From Streptomyces uncialis (GTDB taxonomy: Bacteria; Actinomycetota; Actinomycetes; Streptomycetales; Streptomycetaceae): a DNA stretch of 64,000 nucleotides. The position numbers were made by a program, and so were the translations under genes. The notes under the pieces were generated by a model. That model did no database searches. It was not told the DNA's origin and saw only the letters and a program-made list of their open reading frames with translations. Of the stretch, positions 1 to 10,888 are shown in pieces. The stretch covers positions 1,933,321-1,997,320 of the forward strand of contig NZ_LFBV01000001.1 in the NCBI RefSeq assembly GCF_001905345.1. Direction: 5' to 3'. Every line of letters starts with the position of its first letter. Position 1 is the first letter of the stretch.

Positions 1-3
1 GCG

Positions 4-825
4 GTGAGTGCTGATCCGACGCAGGTGCTCGCCTTCGAGACCGACTGCCACATCTTCGACGGTTGTGGCTTCCCGGCTCCCGGCCTGCACTCGTTCCTGT
101 TCAAGCCCATCTGGGGCGACGCGGACAGCAACCTGTACTTCAACAAGCCGATGCTGCTCGCCCTGCTCGGGTCGATCATCATCATCGGGTTCTTCTGGGC
201 CGCCTTCGCCAAGCCCAAGGTCGTCCCCGGCAAGCTCCAGATGATCGCCGAGACCGGATACGACTTCGTCCGTCGCGGCATCGTCTACGAGACCATCGGA
301 AAGCGGGAGGGCGAGAAGTACGTCCCGCTGATCGTCTCCCTCTTCTTCTTCATCTGGATGATGAACCTCTGGGCGATCATCCCGCTGGCCCAGTTCCCGG
401 TGACCTCGATCATCGCCTACCCGGCGGTCCTCGCGCTCATCGTCTACATCGTCTGGGTCTCGATCACGTTCAAGCGTCACGGCTTCGTGGGCGCCTTCAA
501 GAACTTCACCGGTTACGACAAGTCGCTCGGCGCGGTCCTGCCCCTGGCCATGACCATCGAGCTCTTCTCGAACCTCCTCGTCCGGCCGTTCACCCACGCC
601 GTGCGACTCTTCGCGAACATGTTCGCGGGCCATACCCTGCTCGTGCTCTTCACCATCGCGACCTGGTACCTGCTCAACGGCATCGGTATCGCGTACGCGG
701 GTGTCTCGTTCGTCATGGTCCTGGTGATGCTGGCCTTCGAGCTCTTCGTCCAGGCCCTTCAGGCGTACGTCTTCGTACTCCTGACCTGCAGCTTCATCCA
801 GGGCGCGCTCGCCGAGAAGCACTGA
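4..825 (+). CDS. atpB: F1Fo ATP synthase subunit a
   Basis: Membrane subunit a (273 residues) forms the two proton half-channels of the Fo sector beside the c-ring. Hydrophobic segments are visible at about residues 49-70, 107-127, 138-156, 176-194 and 205-265. The essential channel arginine is Arg201, in the context AVRLFANMFAG. The GTG start lies three bases from the window edge, so its ribosome binding site cannot be seen. It is the first visible gene of the atpBEFHAGDC operon; atpI, if present, lies outside the window. Confidence 0.96.
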   Translation: MSADPTQVLAFETDCHIFDGCGFPAPGLHSFLFKPIWGDADSNLYFNKPMLLALLGSIIIIGFFWAAFAKPKVVPGKLQMIAETGYDFVRRGIVYETIGKREGEKYVPLIVSLFFFIWMMNLWAIIPLAQFPVTSIIAYPAVLALIVYIVWVSITFKRHGFVGAFKNFTGYDKSLGAVLPLAMTIELFSNLLVRPFTHAVRLFANMFAGHTLLVLFTIATWYLLNGIGIAYAGVSFVMVLVMLAFELFVQALQAYVFVLLTCSFIQGALAEKH

Positions 826-878
826 GCACCCCTCCTCTCCAATATTCGTCCGGTGGCCAACCCCCACCGGTCCGGTAA

Positions 879-1127
<249 letters not shown>

Positions 1128-1165
1128 TCTGAACACGACCAGACCACTAGACGAAAGGCACTGAC

Positions 1166-1711
1166 ATGAGCCAGTCGCTCATCCTGGCGGCCGAGGAGGT
1201 CCAGAACCCCCTCGTCCCGCCGATCCCTGAGCTCGTCATCGGCCTGATCGCCTTCGTCATCGTCTTCGGCATCCTCGCCAAGAAGCTCCTCCCGAACATC
1301 AACAAGGTTCTGGAAGAGCGCCGTGAGGCCATCGAGGGCGGCATGGAGAAGGCCGAGGCCGCCAAGACCGAGGCCCAGAGCGTCCTTGAGCAGTACAAGG
1401 CGCAGCTGGCCGAGGCCCGGCACGAGGCCGCCCGGCTGCGGCAGGACGCGCAGGAGCAGGGCGCCACGCTCATCGCCGAGATGCGCGCGGAAGGCCAGCG
1501 GCAGCGCGAGGAGATCGTCGCCGCCGGTCACACCCAGATCGAGGCCGACCGCAAGGCCGCCGCTCAGGCGCTGCGCCAGGACGTCGGTCAGCTCGCCACC
1601 GAACTGGCCGGCAAGCTCGTCGGTGAGTCCCTTGAGGACCACGCCCGGCAGAGCCGCACCATCGACCGGTTCCTCGACGAGCTCGACGTGAAGGCCGAGG
1701 CCGCTCGATGA
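1166..1711 (+). CDS. atpF: F1Fo ATP synthase subunit b
   Basis: Peripheral-stalk subunit b, 181 residues. One N-terminal membrane segment lies at about residues 14-37, followed by a long charged, Ala/Glu/Arg-rich helix (about 45-150) expected to dimerise as a coiled coil and contact delta. The stop codon overlaps the atpH start by four bases (ATGA), so atpF and atpH are probably translationally coupled. Confidence 0.95.
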   Translation: MSQSLILAAEEVQNPLVPPIPELVIGLIAFVIVFGILAKKLLPNINKVLEERREAIEGGMEKAEAAKTEAQSVLEQYKAQLAEARHEAARLRQDAQEQGATLIAEMRAEGQRQREEIVAAGHTQIEADRKAAAQALRQDVGQLATELAGKLVGESLEDHARQSRTIDRFLDELDVKAEAAR

Positions 1712-2532
1712 GTGCGCTGCACGGAGCCAGCCGCGAAGCCCTGGCGGCGGCGCGCGAACGGCTCGACACGCTGACGGACAACACGTCCGTCGACGTGACG
1801 CGGCTCGCCGCCGACCTGGCCTCCGTCACCGCGCTGCTGGACCGCGAGGTCTCGCTGCGCCGGGTCCTCACCGACCCGGCGCAGACCGGTGAGGCCAAGG
1901 CCGACCTCGTCGGCCGCCTCCTCGGCACCCAGGTGGGCGGCGAAGCCGCCGACCTGGTCGCCGGTACGGTGCGCTCCCGCTGGTCACGCTCGCGTGACCT
2001 GGTGGACTCCCTGGAGGAGCTGGCGGACACCGCCGACCTCACGGCCGCCCAGCGTGCGGGCACGCTGGACGACGTCGAGGACGAGCTCTTCCGGTTCGGC
2101 CGGATCGTCGCCTCGGACCCCGGGCTGCGCGCCGCGCTGACCGACCGGTCCGCGACGGCCGCCGCCAAGAGCGAGCTGCTGGGCACCCTGCTCGACAGCC
2201 GCGCCAAGGCGGAGACCACCCGGCTGGTCACGCGACTCGTGACCCGCCCGCGGGGACGTAGCCTGGAGGCGGGACTCGAATCCCTGTCCAAGCTCGCCGC
2301 GGAGCGCCGTGACCGCATGGTCGCGATCGTCACCTCGGCCGTACCGCTGAGCGATCAGCAGAAGCAGCGCCTGGGCGAGTCCCTCGCGAAGCTCTACGGC
2401 CGTGCGATGCACCTGAACCTGGACGTGGACCCCGGGGTCCTCGGCGGAATCCGGGTCCAGGTCGGCGACGAGATCATCAACGGCAGCATCGCGGACCGCA
2501 TCGACGAAGCCAGCCGCCGCATGGCCGGCTGA
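1708..2532 (+). CDS. atpH: F1Fo ATP synthase subunit delta
   Basis: Delta subunit of 274 residues, which ties the peripheral stalk to the top of the F1 head. It is longer than the roughly 180-residue E. coli protein, as is usual for actinobacterial delta, which carries an extra N-terminal portion. The C-terminal domain has the conserved pattern around [21 protein letters not shown]. The start overlaps the atpF stop (ATGA). A 116-base spacer with two hairpins separates it from atpA. Confidence 0.94.
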   Translation: MSALHGASREALAAARERLDTLTDNTSVDVTRLAADLASVTALLDREVSLRRVLTDPAQTGEAKADLVGRLLGTQVGGEAADLVAGTVRSRWSRSRDLVDSLEELADTADLTAAQRAGTLDDVEDELFRFGRIVASDPGLRAALTDRSATAAAKSELLGTLLDSRAKAETTRLVTRLVTRPRGRSLEAGLESLSKLAAERRDRMVAIVTSAVPLSDQQKQRLGESLAKLYGRAMHLNLDVDPGVLGGIRVQVGDEIINGSIADRIDEASRRMAG

Positions 2533-2554
2533 GCAACAGAACAACGTACGTCCG

Positions 2555-2602
2555 ACGGCCCTGGTTGGGCCGTGCAGAAGGATTCCTGGGGGTCGCCCCC
2601 AG
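2555..2602 (+). promoter_or_regulatory. two hairpins in the atpH-atpA spacer
   Basis: Two perfect inverted repeats lie in the only sizeable spacer among the F1 genes. The first is ACGGCCC (2555-2561) with GGGCCGT (2567-2573). The second is CTGGGGG (2586-2592) with CCCCCAG (2596-2602). Neither is followed by a T run, and the operon continues, so full termination is unlikely. They could partly attenuate transcription or mark an mRNA processing site that sets F1 subunit ratios; that role is inference. Confidence 0.5.
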
Positions 2603-2648
2603 ACCCCCAAAGAACTTCGGGCCCAACAAGGAGAGCAGGGAACCCAAG

Positions 2649-4244
2649 ATGGCGGAGCTCACGATCCGGCCGGAGGAGATCCGGGACGCGCTGGAGAACT
2701 TTGTCCAGTCGTACAAGCCGGACGCGGCCTCGCGCGAGGAGGTCGGTACGGTCACCGTTGCCGGCGACGGCATCGCGAAGGTCGAGGGACTGCCCTCGGC
2801 CATGGCCAATGAACTGCTGAAGTTCGAGGACGGCACCCTCGGTCTCGCGCTGAACCTCGAAGAGCGTGAGATCGGTGCCGTCGTCCTCGGCGAGTTCAGC
2901 GGCATCGAGGAGGGCCAGCCGGTGCAGCGCACCGGTGAGGTGCTCTCCGTCTCGGTGGGCGAGGGCTACCTCGGCCGCGTCGTCGACCCGCTCGGCAACC
3001 CGATCGACGGCCTCGGCGAGATCGAGACCAGCGGCCGCCGCGCCCTTGAGCTGCAGGCCCCCACGGTCATGCAGCGCAAGTCCGTGCACGAGCCGATGGA
3101 GACCGGCTACAAGGCCGTCGACGCGATGACGCCGATCGGCCGTGGCCAGCGTCAGCTCATCATCGGCGACCGCCAGACCGGCAAGACCGCCCTGGCCGTC
3201 GACACCATCATCAACCAGCGCGACAACTGGCGCACCGGTGACGTGAACAAGCAGGTGCGCTGCATCTACGTCGCCATCGGCCAGAAGGGCTCGACCATCG
3301 CCGCGGTGCGCCGCTCGCTGGACGAGGCCAACGCGCTGGAGTACACGACCATCGTCGCCGCCCCGGCGTCCGACCCGGCCGGCTTCAAGTACCTCGCGCC
3401 GTACACCGGATCGGCCATCGGCCAGCAGTGGATGTACGAGGGCAAGCACGTCCTCATCATCTTCGACGACCTGTCGAAGCAGGCCGACGCCTACCGCGCC
3501 GTGTCCCTGCTGCTGCGCCGTCCGCCGGGCCGTGAGGCGTACCCCGGTGACGTCTTCTACCTGCACTCCCGGCTGCTGGAGCGCTGCGCCAAGCTCTCCG
3601 ACGAGATGGGCAAGGGCTCGATGACGGGCCTCCCGATCGTGGAGACCAAGGCGAACGACGTCTCGGCGTTCATCCCGACCAACGTCATCTCCATCACCGA
3701 CGGCCAGTGCTTCCTGGAGTCCGACCTGTTCAACGCCGGCCAGCGCCCGGCCCTGAACGTCGGTATCTCGGTCTCCCGTGTCGGTGGCTCCGCCCAGCAC
3801 AAGGCGATGCGCCAGGTGTCGGGCCGGCTCCGTGTCGACCTGGCCCAGTTCCGTGAGCTGGAGGCGTTCGCCGCCTTCGGTTCCGACCTGGACGCCGCGT
3901 CGAAGGCGCAGCTGGAGCGCGGTCAGCGGATGGTCGAGCTGCTGAAGCAGCCGCAGTACCAGCCGATGGCCACCGAGGACCAGGTCGTCTCCGTGTGGGC
4001 CGGTACCACGGGCCGCATGGACGACGTCCCCGTCGTCGACATCCGCCGCTTCGAGACCGAGCTCCTCTCCTACCTGCACCGCAACGAGCAGGGCCTGATG
4101 ACCTCGATCAAGGAGGGCGCGAAGATGTCGGACGACACCATCACCGCCATCTCCGACGCGGTCGCGGAGTTCAAGAAGGAGTTCGAGACCTCGGACGGCA
4201 AGCTCCTCGGCGAGGACGCGTCTGCCGTCAACGTCTCCAAGTGA
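2649..4244 (+). CDS. atpA: F1Fo ATP synthase subunit alpha
   Basis: The alpha subunit (531 residues) alternates with beta in the F1 hexamer and binds nucleotide at the non-catalytic sites. The P-loop GDRQTGKT is at residues 173-180. The family patterns [21 protein letters not shown] and [17 protein letters not shown] are present. I chose ATG 2649 ([13 protein letters not shown]) because GGAGAGCAGGG lies just upstream and the N-terminus matches the family; the frame is open further upstream, but that part runs through the hairpin spacer and has no family resemblance. Confidence 0.97.
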   Translation: MAELTIRPEEIRDALENFVQSYKPDAASREEVGTVTVAGDGIAKVEGLPSAMANELLKFEDGTLGLALNLEEREIGAVVLGEFSGIEEGQPVQRTGEVLSVSVGEGYLGRVVDPLGNPIDGLGEIETSGRRALELQAPTVMQRKSVHEPMETGYKAVDAMTPIGRGQRQLIIGDRQTGKTALAVDTIINQRDNWRTGDVNKQVRCIYVAIGQKGSTIAAVRRSLDEANALEYTTIVAAPASDPAGFKYLAPYTGSAIGQQWMYEGKHVLIIFDDLSKQADAYRAVSLLLRRPPGREAYPGDVFYLHSRLLERCAKLSDEMGKGSMTGLPIVETKANDVSAFIPTNVISITDGQCFLESDLFNAGQRPALNVGISVSRVGGSAQHKAMRQVSGRLRVDLAQFRELEAFAAFGSDLDAASKAQLERGQRMVELLKQPQYQPMATEDQVVSVWAGTTGRMDDVPVVDIRRFETELLSYLHRNEQGLMTSIKEGAKMSDDTITAISDAVAEFKKEFETSDGKLLGEDASAVNVSK

Positions 4245-4265
4245 CGTAAGGAAGGGACCTGACTC

Positions 4266-6625
<2,360 letters not shown>

Positions 6626-6733
6626 GCCCCGCGCTCTTGAGCGAGGGGGCCCCGACCGGCCCCCTCGCCCACGCCTCTACACTTTTGACCCAACACCCGG
6701 CCTGCCCGCCGGGTGGTGACCCGAGGAGCACCC

Positions 6734-7108
6734 TTGGCTGCTGAGCTGCACGTCGAGCTGGTCGCCGCGGACCGGAATGTCTGGTCCGGCGAGGCCACCC
6801 TGGTCGTCGCGCGCACCACCTCCGGCGACATCGGCGTCATGCCCGGTCACCAGCCGCTGCTCGGTGTGCTGGAGTCGGGCCCGGTGACGATCCGTACGAG
6901 TGACGGCGAGACCGTCATCGCCGCCGTTCACGGTGGTTTCGTGTCGTTCGCCGACAACAAGCTGTCCCTGCTGGCGGAGATCGCCGAGCTGTCGGACGAG
7001 ATCGACGTCCAGCGCGCGGAGCGGGCACTGGAGCGGGCGCAGGGCGACGCGGATGCCGCCGCCGAGCGCCGCGCCGATGTGCGGTTGCGTGCGGTGGCGG
7101 TGCGCTGA
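6734..7108 (+). CDS. atpC: F1Fo ATP synthase subunit epsilon
   Basis: Epsilon subunit (124 residues), the rotor foot that contacts gamma and the c-ring and can inhibit ATP hydrolysis. The N-terminal beta-barrel contains GEATLVVARTTSGDIGVMPGHQPLLG, and the C-terminal helical pair is Ala/Glu/Arg-rich. I place the start at TTG 6734 (LAAELHVELVAADR), with GAGGAG at 6723-6728 five bases upstream. An in-frame ATG at 6713 would precede that ribosome binding site and is less likely. Confidence 0.93.
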   Translation: MAAELHVELVAADRNVWSGEATLVVARTTSGDIGVMPGHQPLLGVLESGPVTIRTSDGETVIAAVHGGFVSFADNKLSLLAEIAELSDEIDVQRAERALERAQGDADAAAERRADVRLRAVAVR

Positions 7109-7130
7109 CCTGGCGCACTGTAGGAAGTGA

Positions 7131-7179
7131 CTCAGCCGCGGCGCGGTCCGGAGACTCTCCGGCCCGGTCCGCGGCTGAG
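7131..7179 (+). terminator. extended hairpin after atpC
   Basis: An outer 11-bp stem CTCAGCCGCGG (7131-7141) / CCGCGGCTGAG (7169-7179) encloses an inner stem CCGGAG (7148-7153) / CTCCGG (7157-7162). It begins 22 bases after the atpC stop and ends about 60 bases before the next start. There is no T run, as is common for Streptomyces terminators. It probably ends or attenuates the atp transcript. Confidence 0.6.
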
Positions 7180-7238
7180 GCGATTGCTGGATACGTTCCG
7201 CTGTTCACGTTACTGATGAGGCGAGGAGGTCGGTGCCG

Positions 7239-7706
7239 ATGATCCTCGCTCTGCTTGTAGGCGGTATCGCGGTAGTCGCACTGGTTGTGGTCGGTCTCTT
7301 CGCCTTCGGTGTACGCCGTCGGCTGATCCAGCGGTCCGGAGGCACCTTCGATTGCAGTCTGCGCTGGAACCTTCCCGAGCCCTCCTCCGCGGAGGGCTCG
7401 GTCGATTCGTCCGGCAAGGGCTGGGGGTACGGGATCGCCCGCTACGGGGGGGACCGGATCGAGTGGTTCCGGGTCTTCTCCTACGCGCACCGGCCGCGGC
7501 GGGTCCTGGACCGGTCGGCCATCGAGGTGCTGGGCCGGCGGGAGCCGGCGGGCGAGGAGGAGCTGGCGTTGCTGTCCGACGCGGTGGTCCTGGCGTGTCT
7601 TGTCCGCGGGACCCGGCTGGAGCTGGCGATGAGCGAGGACGCGCTCACGGGGTTCCTGGCCTGGCTGGAGGCCGCGCCCCCCGGCCAACGCGTCAACGTG
7701 GCGTAA
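7239..7706 (+). CDS. DUF2550 family membrane protein
   Basis: A 155-residue protein with one N-terminal membrane helix (about residues 2-23, ILALLVGGIAVVALVVVGLFAF) and a cytoplasmic domain. The gene is conserved directly downstream of atpC in Streptomyces, and the family (DUF2550) has no assigned function. ATG 7239 is preferred over GTG 7233 because GAGGAGGT (7223-7230) is eight bases from the ATG but only two from the GTG. The domain contains GGTFDCSLRW and a conserved Gly-Lys-Gly-Trp-Gly-Tyr-Gly stretch. Its position suggests a link to envelope energetics, but nothing in the sequence proves one. Confidence 0.85.
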   Translation: MILALLVGGIAVVALVVVGLFAFGVRRRLIQRSGGTFDCSLRWNLPEPSSAEGSVDSSGKGWGYGIARYGGDRIEWFRVFSYAHRPRRVLDRSAIEVLGRREPAGEEELALLSDAVVLACLVRGTRLELAMSEDALTGFLAWLEAAPPGQRVNVA

Positions 7707-7775
7707 CGCCTTCGCTCGCGCTTCCGAGCTCCGTCCGGCTGGACGTACCTGTCCCTGTGCCGTCGCTCGGTGGGT

Positions 7776-8396
7776 GCGCAGTTCCCCGCGCCCCTGGATG
7801 CTGCCCCGGTCCGTTGACCGTCGTGTGCGGGTCTGCCCTCGTTTTTGCGCAGTTCCCCGCGCCCCTAGGTTTCCTGTGCGGGGCGTACTTGTCCCTGTGC
7901 GGGTCGGACGGGGTTGCGCAGTTCCCCGCGCCCCTTCGGTCGCGCCCCTTGCGGTTCCCGTTCGGGTGCGGATGCTCCGTGGTTGCTCGCGCAGTTCCCC
8001 GCGCCCCTGAGGTGCTGCCCCATTGCGGTCGTTCCTCGGGTGCGGGCCTGCGCTCGTTTCGCGCAGTTCCCCGCGCCCCTTTGGGGGCGCCTCCTGGGGT
8101 TGCCCTTTGGGTGCTGACCCCCTCCTCGTGCAGTCGCGCTGCTGCGGGAGGGGGTGGGCGGGAATCTCTGCTCGCAGACTCCGATGCTCTTCAGTAGATC
8201 CGCTGGACGTCTTACCGAGCGTGTCGGATCGAGGACGGAGAATCCCGACCGGCACCGACCTGAAGAACAAGCAGATGGCGCCCCAAAGGGGCGCGGGGAA
8301 CTGCGCGAAAACGACGAGCGACGGCACAGGAACGAAGTGCGTCCCGCCGGACAGACCTCGGGAGCGCAAGCGAAGGCGACCCGCGGGGAACTGCGC
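7776..8396. repeat. repeat array 1 (20-bp inverted-facing repeats)
   Basis: The 914-base gap between convergent DUF2550 and chitinase genes holds seven copies or near-copies of GCGCAGTTCCCCGCGCCCCT. Five read rightward (7776, 7847, 7916, 7989 and 8061), 69-73 bp apart. Two read leftward: 8287-8306, and a degenerate one at 8380-8396. The innermost copies extend into hairpins GCGCCCC-TTTG-GGGCGC (from 8074) and GCGCCCC-AAA-GGGGCGC (8279-8295). Linker sequences between copies also resemble each other. No credible gene is present. Confidence 0.85.
8121..8306 (+). repeat. 186-bp composite element, copy A
   Basis: One of three related 186-188-bp elements (the others are at 35136-35322 and 38423-38610). 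It starts at CCTCCTCGTGCAGTCG, contains the conserved blocks GCAGACTCCGATGCTCTTCAG and GGACGGAGAATCCCGACCGG, and ends in the hairpin-plus-20-mer of the array. A short stem GCGGG/CTCGC is possible around AATCTCTG. This copy has lost the second stem that copies B and C can form. Confidence 0.75.
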
Positions 8397-8470
8397 GAAA
8401 CCACCGAGCGACGGCACAGGAACGAAGTGCGCTCAGCACAGGAAACCCCCGGGCGAGCCGGGACGCCGGA

Positions 8471-8503
8471 GAGCCCGGTACGCGTCTGGGGCGTACCGGG
8501 CTC
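8471..8503. terminator. hairpin downstream of chitinase gene
   Basis: Perfect 13-bp stem GAGCCCGGTACGC (8471-8483) / GCGTACCGGGCTC (8491-8503) with a seven-base loop. It lies between repeat array 1 and the chitinase 3' end and probably acts in either direction. Confidence 0.6.
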
Positions 8504-8586
8504 GTGAGCCGGGGGGTCGGGGGGCGTTCCTGGCCCCCCGGCTCCGTACCGGGCGCGACCGGTGTGGGACCGACCGCCTCGGAACC

Positions 8587-8612
8587 GGGGTACCGGCGAG
8601 CGCCGGTACCCC
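8587..8612 (-). terminator. chitinase terminator hairpin
   Basis: Perfect 12-bp inverted repeat GGGGTACCGGCG (8587-8598) / CGCCGGTACCCC (8601-8612), starting eight bases beyond the chitinase stop codon. The stem is strong and there is no T run. Confidence 0.7.
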
Positions 8613-8619
8613 TACGTGC

Positions 8620-10455
8620 TTACTGCAGACCCGTGTGGATCGCGTTCACCAGCTCACCATTGCTGGTGTCACCGTCCGCCGACCAGAAGAAGGCTCCGCC
8701 GAGCTTCTGGTTCTTGGCCCAGGCCATCTTGGTCTGGATCGTGGCGGGGGTGTCGTAGCTCCACCAGCTGTTGCCGCACTTGGCGTAGGCGGTGCCGCCC
8801 ACGGTGCCGGTCGCGGGGCAGGTGGTCTTGAGGACCTTGTAGTCCTCGATGCCCTGCTCGTACGTACCCTGGCCGGGCCCGGTGGCGACGCCACCCGGCG
8901 CGTCCTGGGTGACACCCGTCCACCCGCGGCCGTAGAAGCCGATGCCGAGCAGCAGCTTCTTGTCAGGCACACCCTGCGCCTTGAGCTTGGCGATGGCCTC
9001 GGAGGAGCTGAAGCCCTGCTGCGGGATGCCGGGGTACGGCGTCAGCGGGGAGTGCGGGGCCGTCGGGCCCTTCGTCGCCCAGGAGCCGAAGAAGTCGTAC
9101 GTCATGACGTTGTACCAGTCGAAGCTGGCGGACGCCCCGGCGTAGTCGGCCTTGTCGATCTTGCCGCCGGTGGAACCGTCGGCGGTGATCGCAGCGGTGA
9201 CCAGGTAGTTCGGGCCGAACTTGGTCCGGGTCGCGGCGGCGAGGTTCTTCAGGGCCGCCGGGCCGCTGTTGTCACAGGTGAGACCACAGGCGTTCGGGTA
9301 CTCCCAGTCCAGGTCGATGCCGTCGAAGACATCGGCCCAGCGGGGGTCCTCGACCAGGTCGTAGCAGGACTGCGCGAACGCAGCCGGGTTCTGCGCGGCC
9401 TGGGTGAAGCCGCCGGACCAGGTCCAGCCGCCGAAGGAGAAGAGGATCTTGATGTGCGGGTGCTTGGCCTTCAGCTTGCGCAGCTGGTTGAAGTTACCGC
9501 GCAGGGGCTGGTCCCAGGTGTCCGCGACACCGTCGACCGACTGGTCCGCCGTGTACGCCTTGTCGTAGTCCGCGTAAGCGTCACCGATGGTGCACTTGCC
9601 GTTCTGGACGTTGCCGAAGGCGTAGTTGATGTGCGTGATCTTCGCGGCGGTGCCGGACGTGTCCAGGTTCTTCACGTGGTAGTTGCGCCCGTAGACGCCC
9701 CACTGGGTGAAGTAGCCCATCTTGATCTTGCTGCCGCCACCGCCGGGGTTGCCGTTGCCGGTGGTGCGGACGGCGACCGACGCGCTGACGGGACCGGTCT
9801 GGTCCTTCGTGTCGCGGGCCTGGACCGTGTACGAGTAGTCCGTGCCGGCGGACAGCGTGTTGTCCGTGTACGACGTGGGACCGGTCGTGGCCGGGGGAAC
9901 CGTCGCGACCTTCACGCCGTCCCGCAGGACGTCGTAGTTCTTGATGCCCTTGTCGTCCGTGGCCGCGGCCCACGTCAGTTTCGCCGCGGTGTCGGTGATG
10001 CCGGAGGCAGTGGGGGTGCCAGGGGCGGAGGGCGGCTCGTCACCGGGGACGACGCCTCCGTCGCAGGAGCCGCCGTTCAGGGTGCAGTTGCTCGGGAAGC
10101 CGGGGCCGACACCGTTGAACCCGAAGGTGACGGTGGCGCCGGGGGCGAGCGTCCCGTTCCAGGCCAGGTTCTTGGCGGTCCAGTGATCACCGGTGCTGGT
10201 GATCGTGGCGTCCCAGGAGGAGGCTACGCGGGTACCGGTGGGGAAGTCCCATTCCACGTTCCAGGAGCTGAGCGTGGTGGTGCCGGTGTTCTTGACGGTC
10301 CAGCTTCCGCCGAAGCCGCTGCCCCAGTCCTGCGTCTTGGTGAATGTGGCAGTGGCGTTGGCCGCCGCTGATGCCGGCGTCGCCAGGCCGACCATCGCCG
10401 CGAACGGCAGCACCAGGGTGGTGAGCCCTGCCACTACCTTGTGTCTGAAGCGCAT
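8620..10455 (-). CDS. secreted family 18 chitinase with CBM2 and FnIII domains
   Basis: Extracellular chitin-degrading enzyme of 611 residues. A signal peptide (about 1-31, ending ATPASAA) leads into a family 2 carbohydrate-binding module (about 33-131, with Cys124 and Cys131), a fibronectin type III domain (about 142-231), a Gly-rich linker and a GH18 catalytic barrel (about 243-611). The catalytic signature DGIDLDWE is at 378-385 with Glu385 as the acid, and the strand motif SFGGW is at 340-344. The architecture matches the ChiC/Chi63 type of Streptomyces chitinases. The upstream paired operators (10578-10613) point to DasR control by amino-sugar phosphates. Stop-proximal hairpins end the transcript. 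Confidence 0.95.
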   Translation of the reverse strand: MRFRHKVVAGLTTLVLPFAAMVGLATPASAAANATATFTKTQDWGSGFGGSWTVKNTGTTTLSSWNVEWDFPTGTRVASSWDATITSTGDHWTAKNLAWNGTLAPGATVTFGFNGVGPGFPSNCTLNGGSCDGGVVPGDEPPSAPGTPTASGITDTAAKLTWAAATDDKGIKNYDVLRDGVKVATVPPATTGPTSYTDNTLSAGTDYSYTVQARDTKDQTGPVSASVAVRTTGNGNPGGGGSKIKMGYFTQWGVYGRNYHVKNLDTSGTAAKITHINYAFGNVQNGKCTIGDAYADYDKAYTADQSVDGVADTWDQPLRGNFNQLRKLKAKHPHIKILFSFGGWTWSGGFTQAAQNPAAFAQSCYDLVEDPRWADVFDGIDLDWEYPNACGLTCDNSGPAALKNLAAATRTKFGPNYLVTAAITADGSTGGKIDKADYAGASASFDWYNVMTYDFFGSWATKGPTAPHSPLTPYPGIPQQGFSSSEAIAKLKAQGVPDKKLLLGIGFYGRGWTGVTQDAPGGVATGPGQGTYEQGIEDYKVLKTTCPATGTVGGTAYAKCGNSWWSYDTPATIQTKMAWAKNQKLGGAFFWSADGDTSNGELVNAIHTGLQ

Positions 10456-10577
10456 TCTGCGCCTCCTTGGGTGAGGTCCAGTGGGGAGGTGGAACCAAAC
10501 CTGCGCCGCCCGTGAGTACGCGCCGTGACGACTCTCATGGCCATGACACGCTCACCGCAGTGCGGCGAGAATAGAAA

Positions 10578-10613
10578 GGTCTGGACCATCGGTCAAGAGG
10601 TCTGGACCATCGG
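10578..10613 (-). promoter_or_regulatory. paired DasR-type operators of the chitinase promoter
   Basis: The 15-mer GGTCTGGACCATCGG occurs twice (10578-10592 and 10599-10613), with starts exactly 21 bp apart. Each core GGTCTGGACC is a near-palindrome and matches the GGTCTAGACC-type direct repeats known from Streptomyces chitinase promoters and DasR sites. They lie about 125-160 bases upstream of the chitinase start. The two-helical-turn spacing puts both sites on the same DNA face. Confidence 0.8.
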
Positions 10614-10888
10614 AGGGTGGTTCCCCCTGGTCAAGGCACCCGGTGTTCCCAGGAGTTGACAGCTGACCCAGCCTCATCCTCCGTGGCGTGAGACCCGCAT
10701 TCACCCGCGCCGTCACTGTCCCACAGGCCCCTTCGGCCCCGTCGGTGAAGCCGCCGAACCGCCAGCGGCCGCTCTTTCACGGCAGCCCGGCACCGGCCCC
10801 CTGAGCTGCGGTTTCTCTCTGCCGGACCCCGTCGTCCTGTGTCGGGCGTCACCTCGCGCACCCCGTAAAGAGGGCACACCGCAAGGGT
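10614..10888. other. non-coding gap upstream of the chitinase
   Basis: About 275 bases between the chitinase operators and the 3' end of the response regulator gene. A leftward 82-codon reading frame (10631-10879) has arginine-rich composition and no ribosome binding site I can support. I see no RNA gene or strong repeat. Confidence 0.5.

Noticed and set aside
7776..8396. CRISPR-like look of the regularly spaced 20-bp repeats (also at 21.7, 35.0, 38.3 and 51.2 kb)
   Set aside because: Spacers between copies resemble each other instead of being unique, the copies occur in both orientations within one array, they vary in sequence, and no cas genes are in the window.
8023..10371. Long rightward open frame opposite the chitinase gene
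   Set aside because: The chitinase is unmistakable on the other strand; this frame is an antisense by-product of high GC and runs through the repeat array.
10631..10879. 82-codon leftward frame between the chitinase and response regulator genes
   Set aside because: No ribosome binding site, Arg/Gly-rich composition and no recognisable motif.
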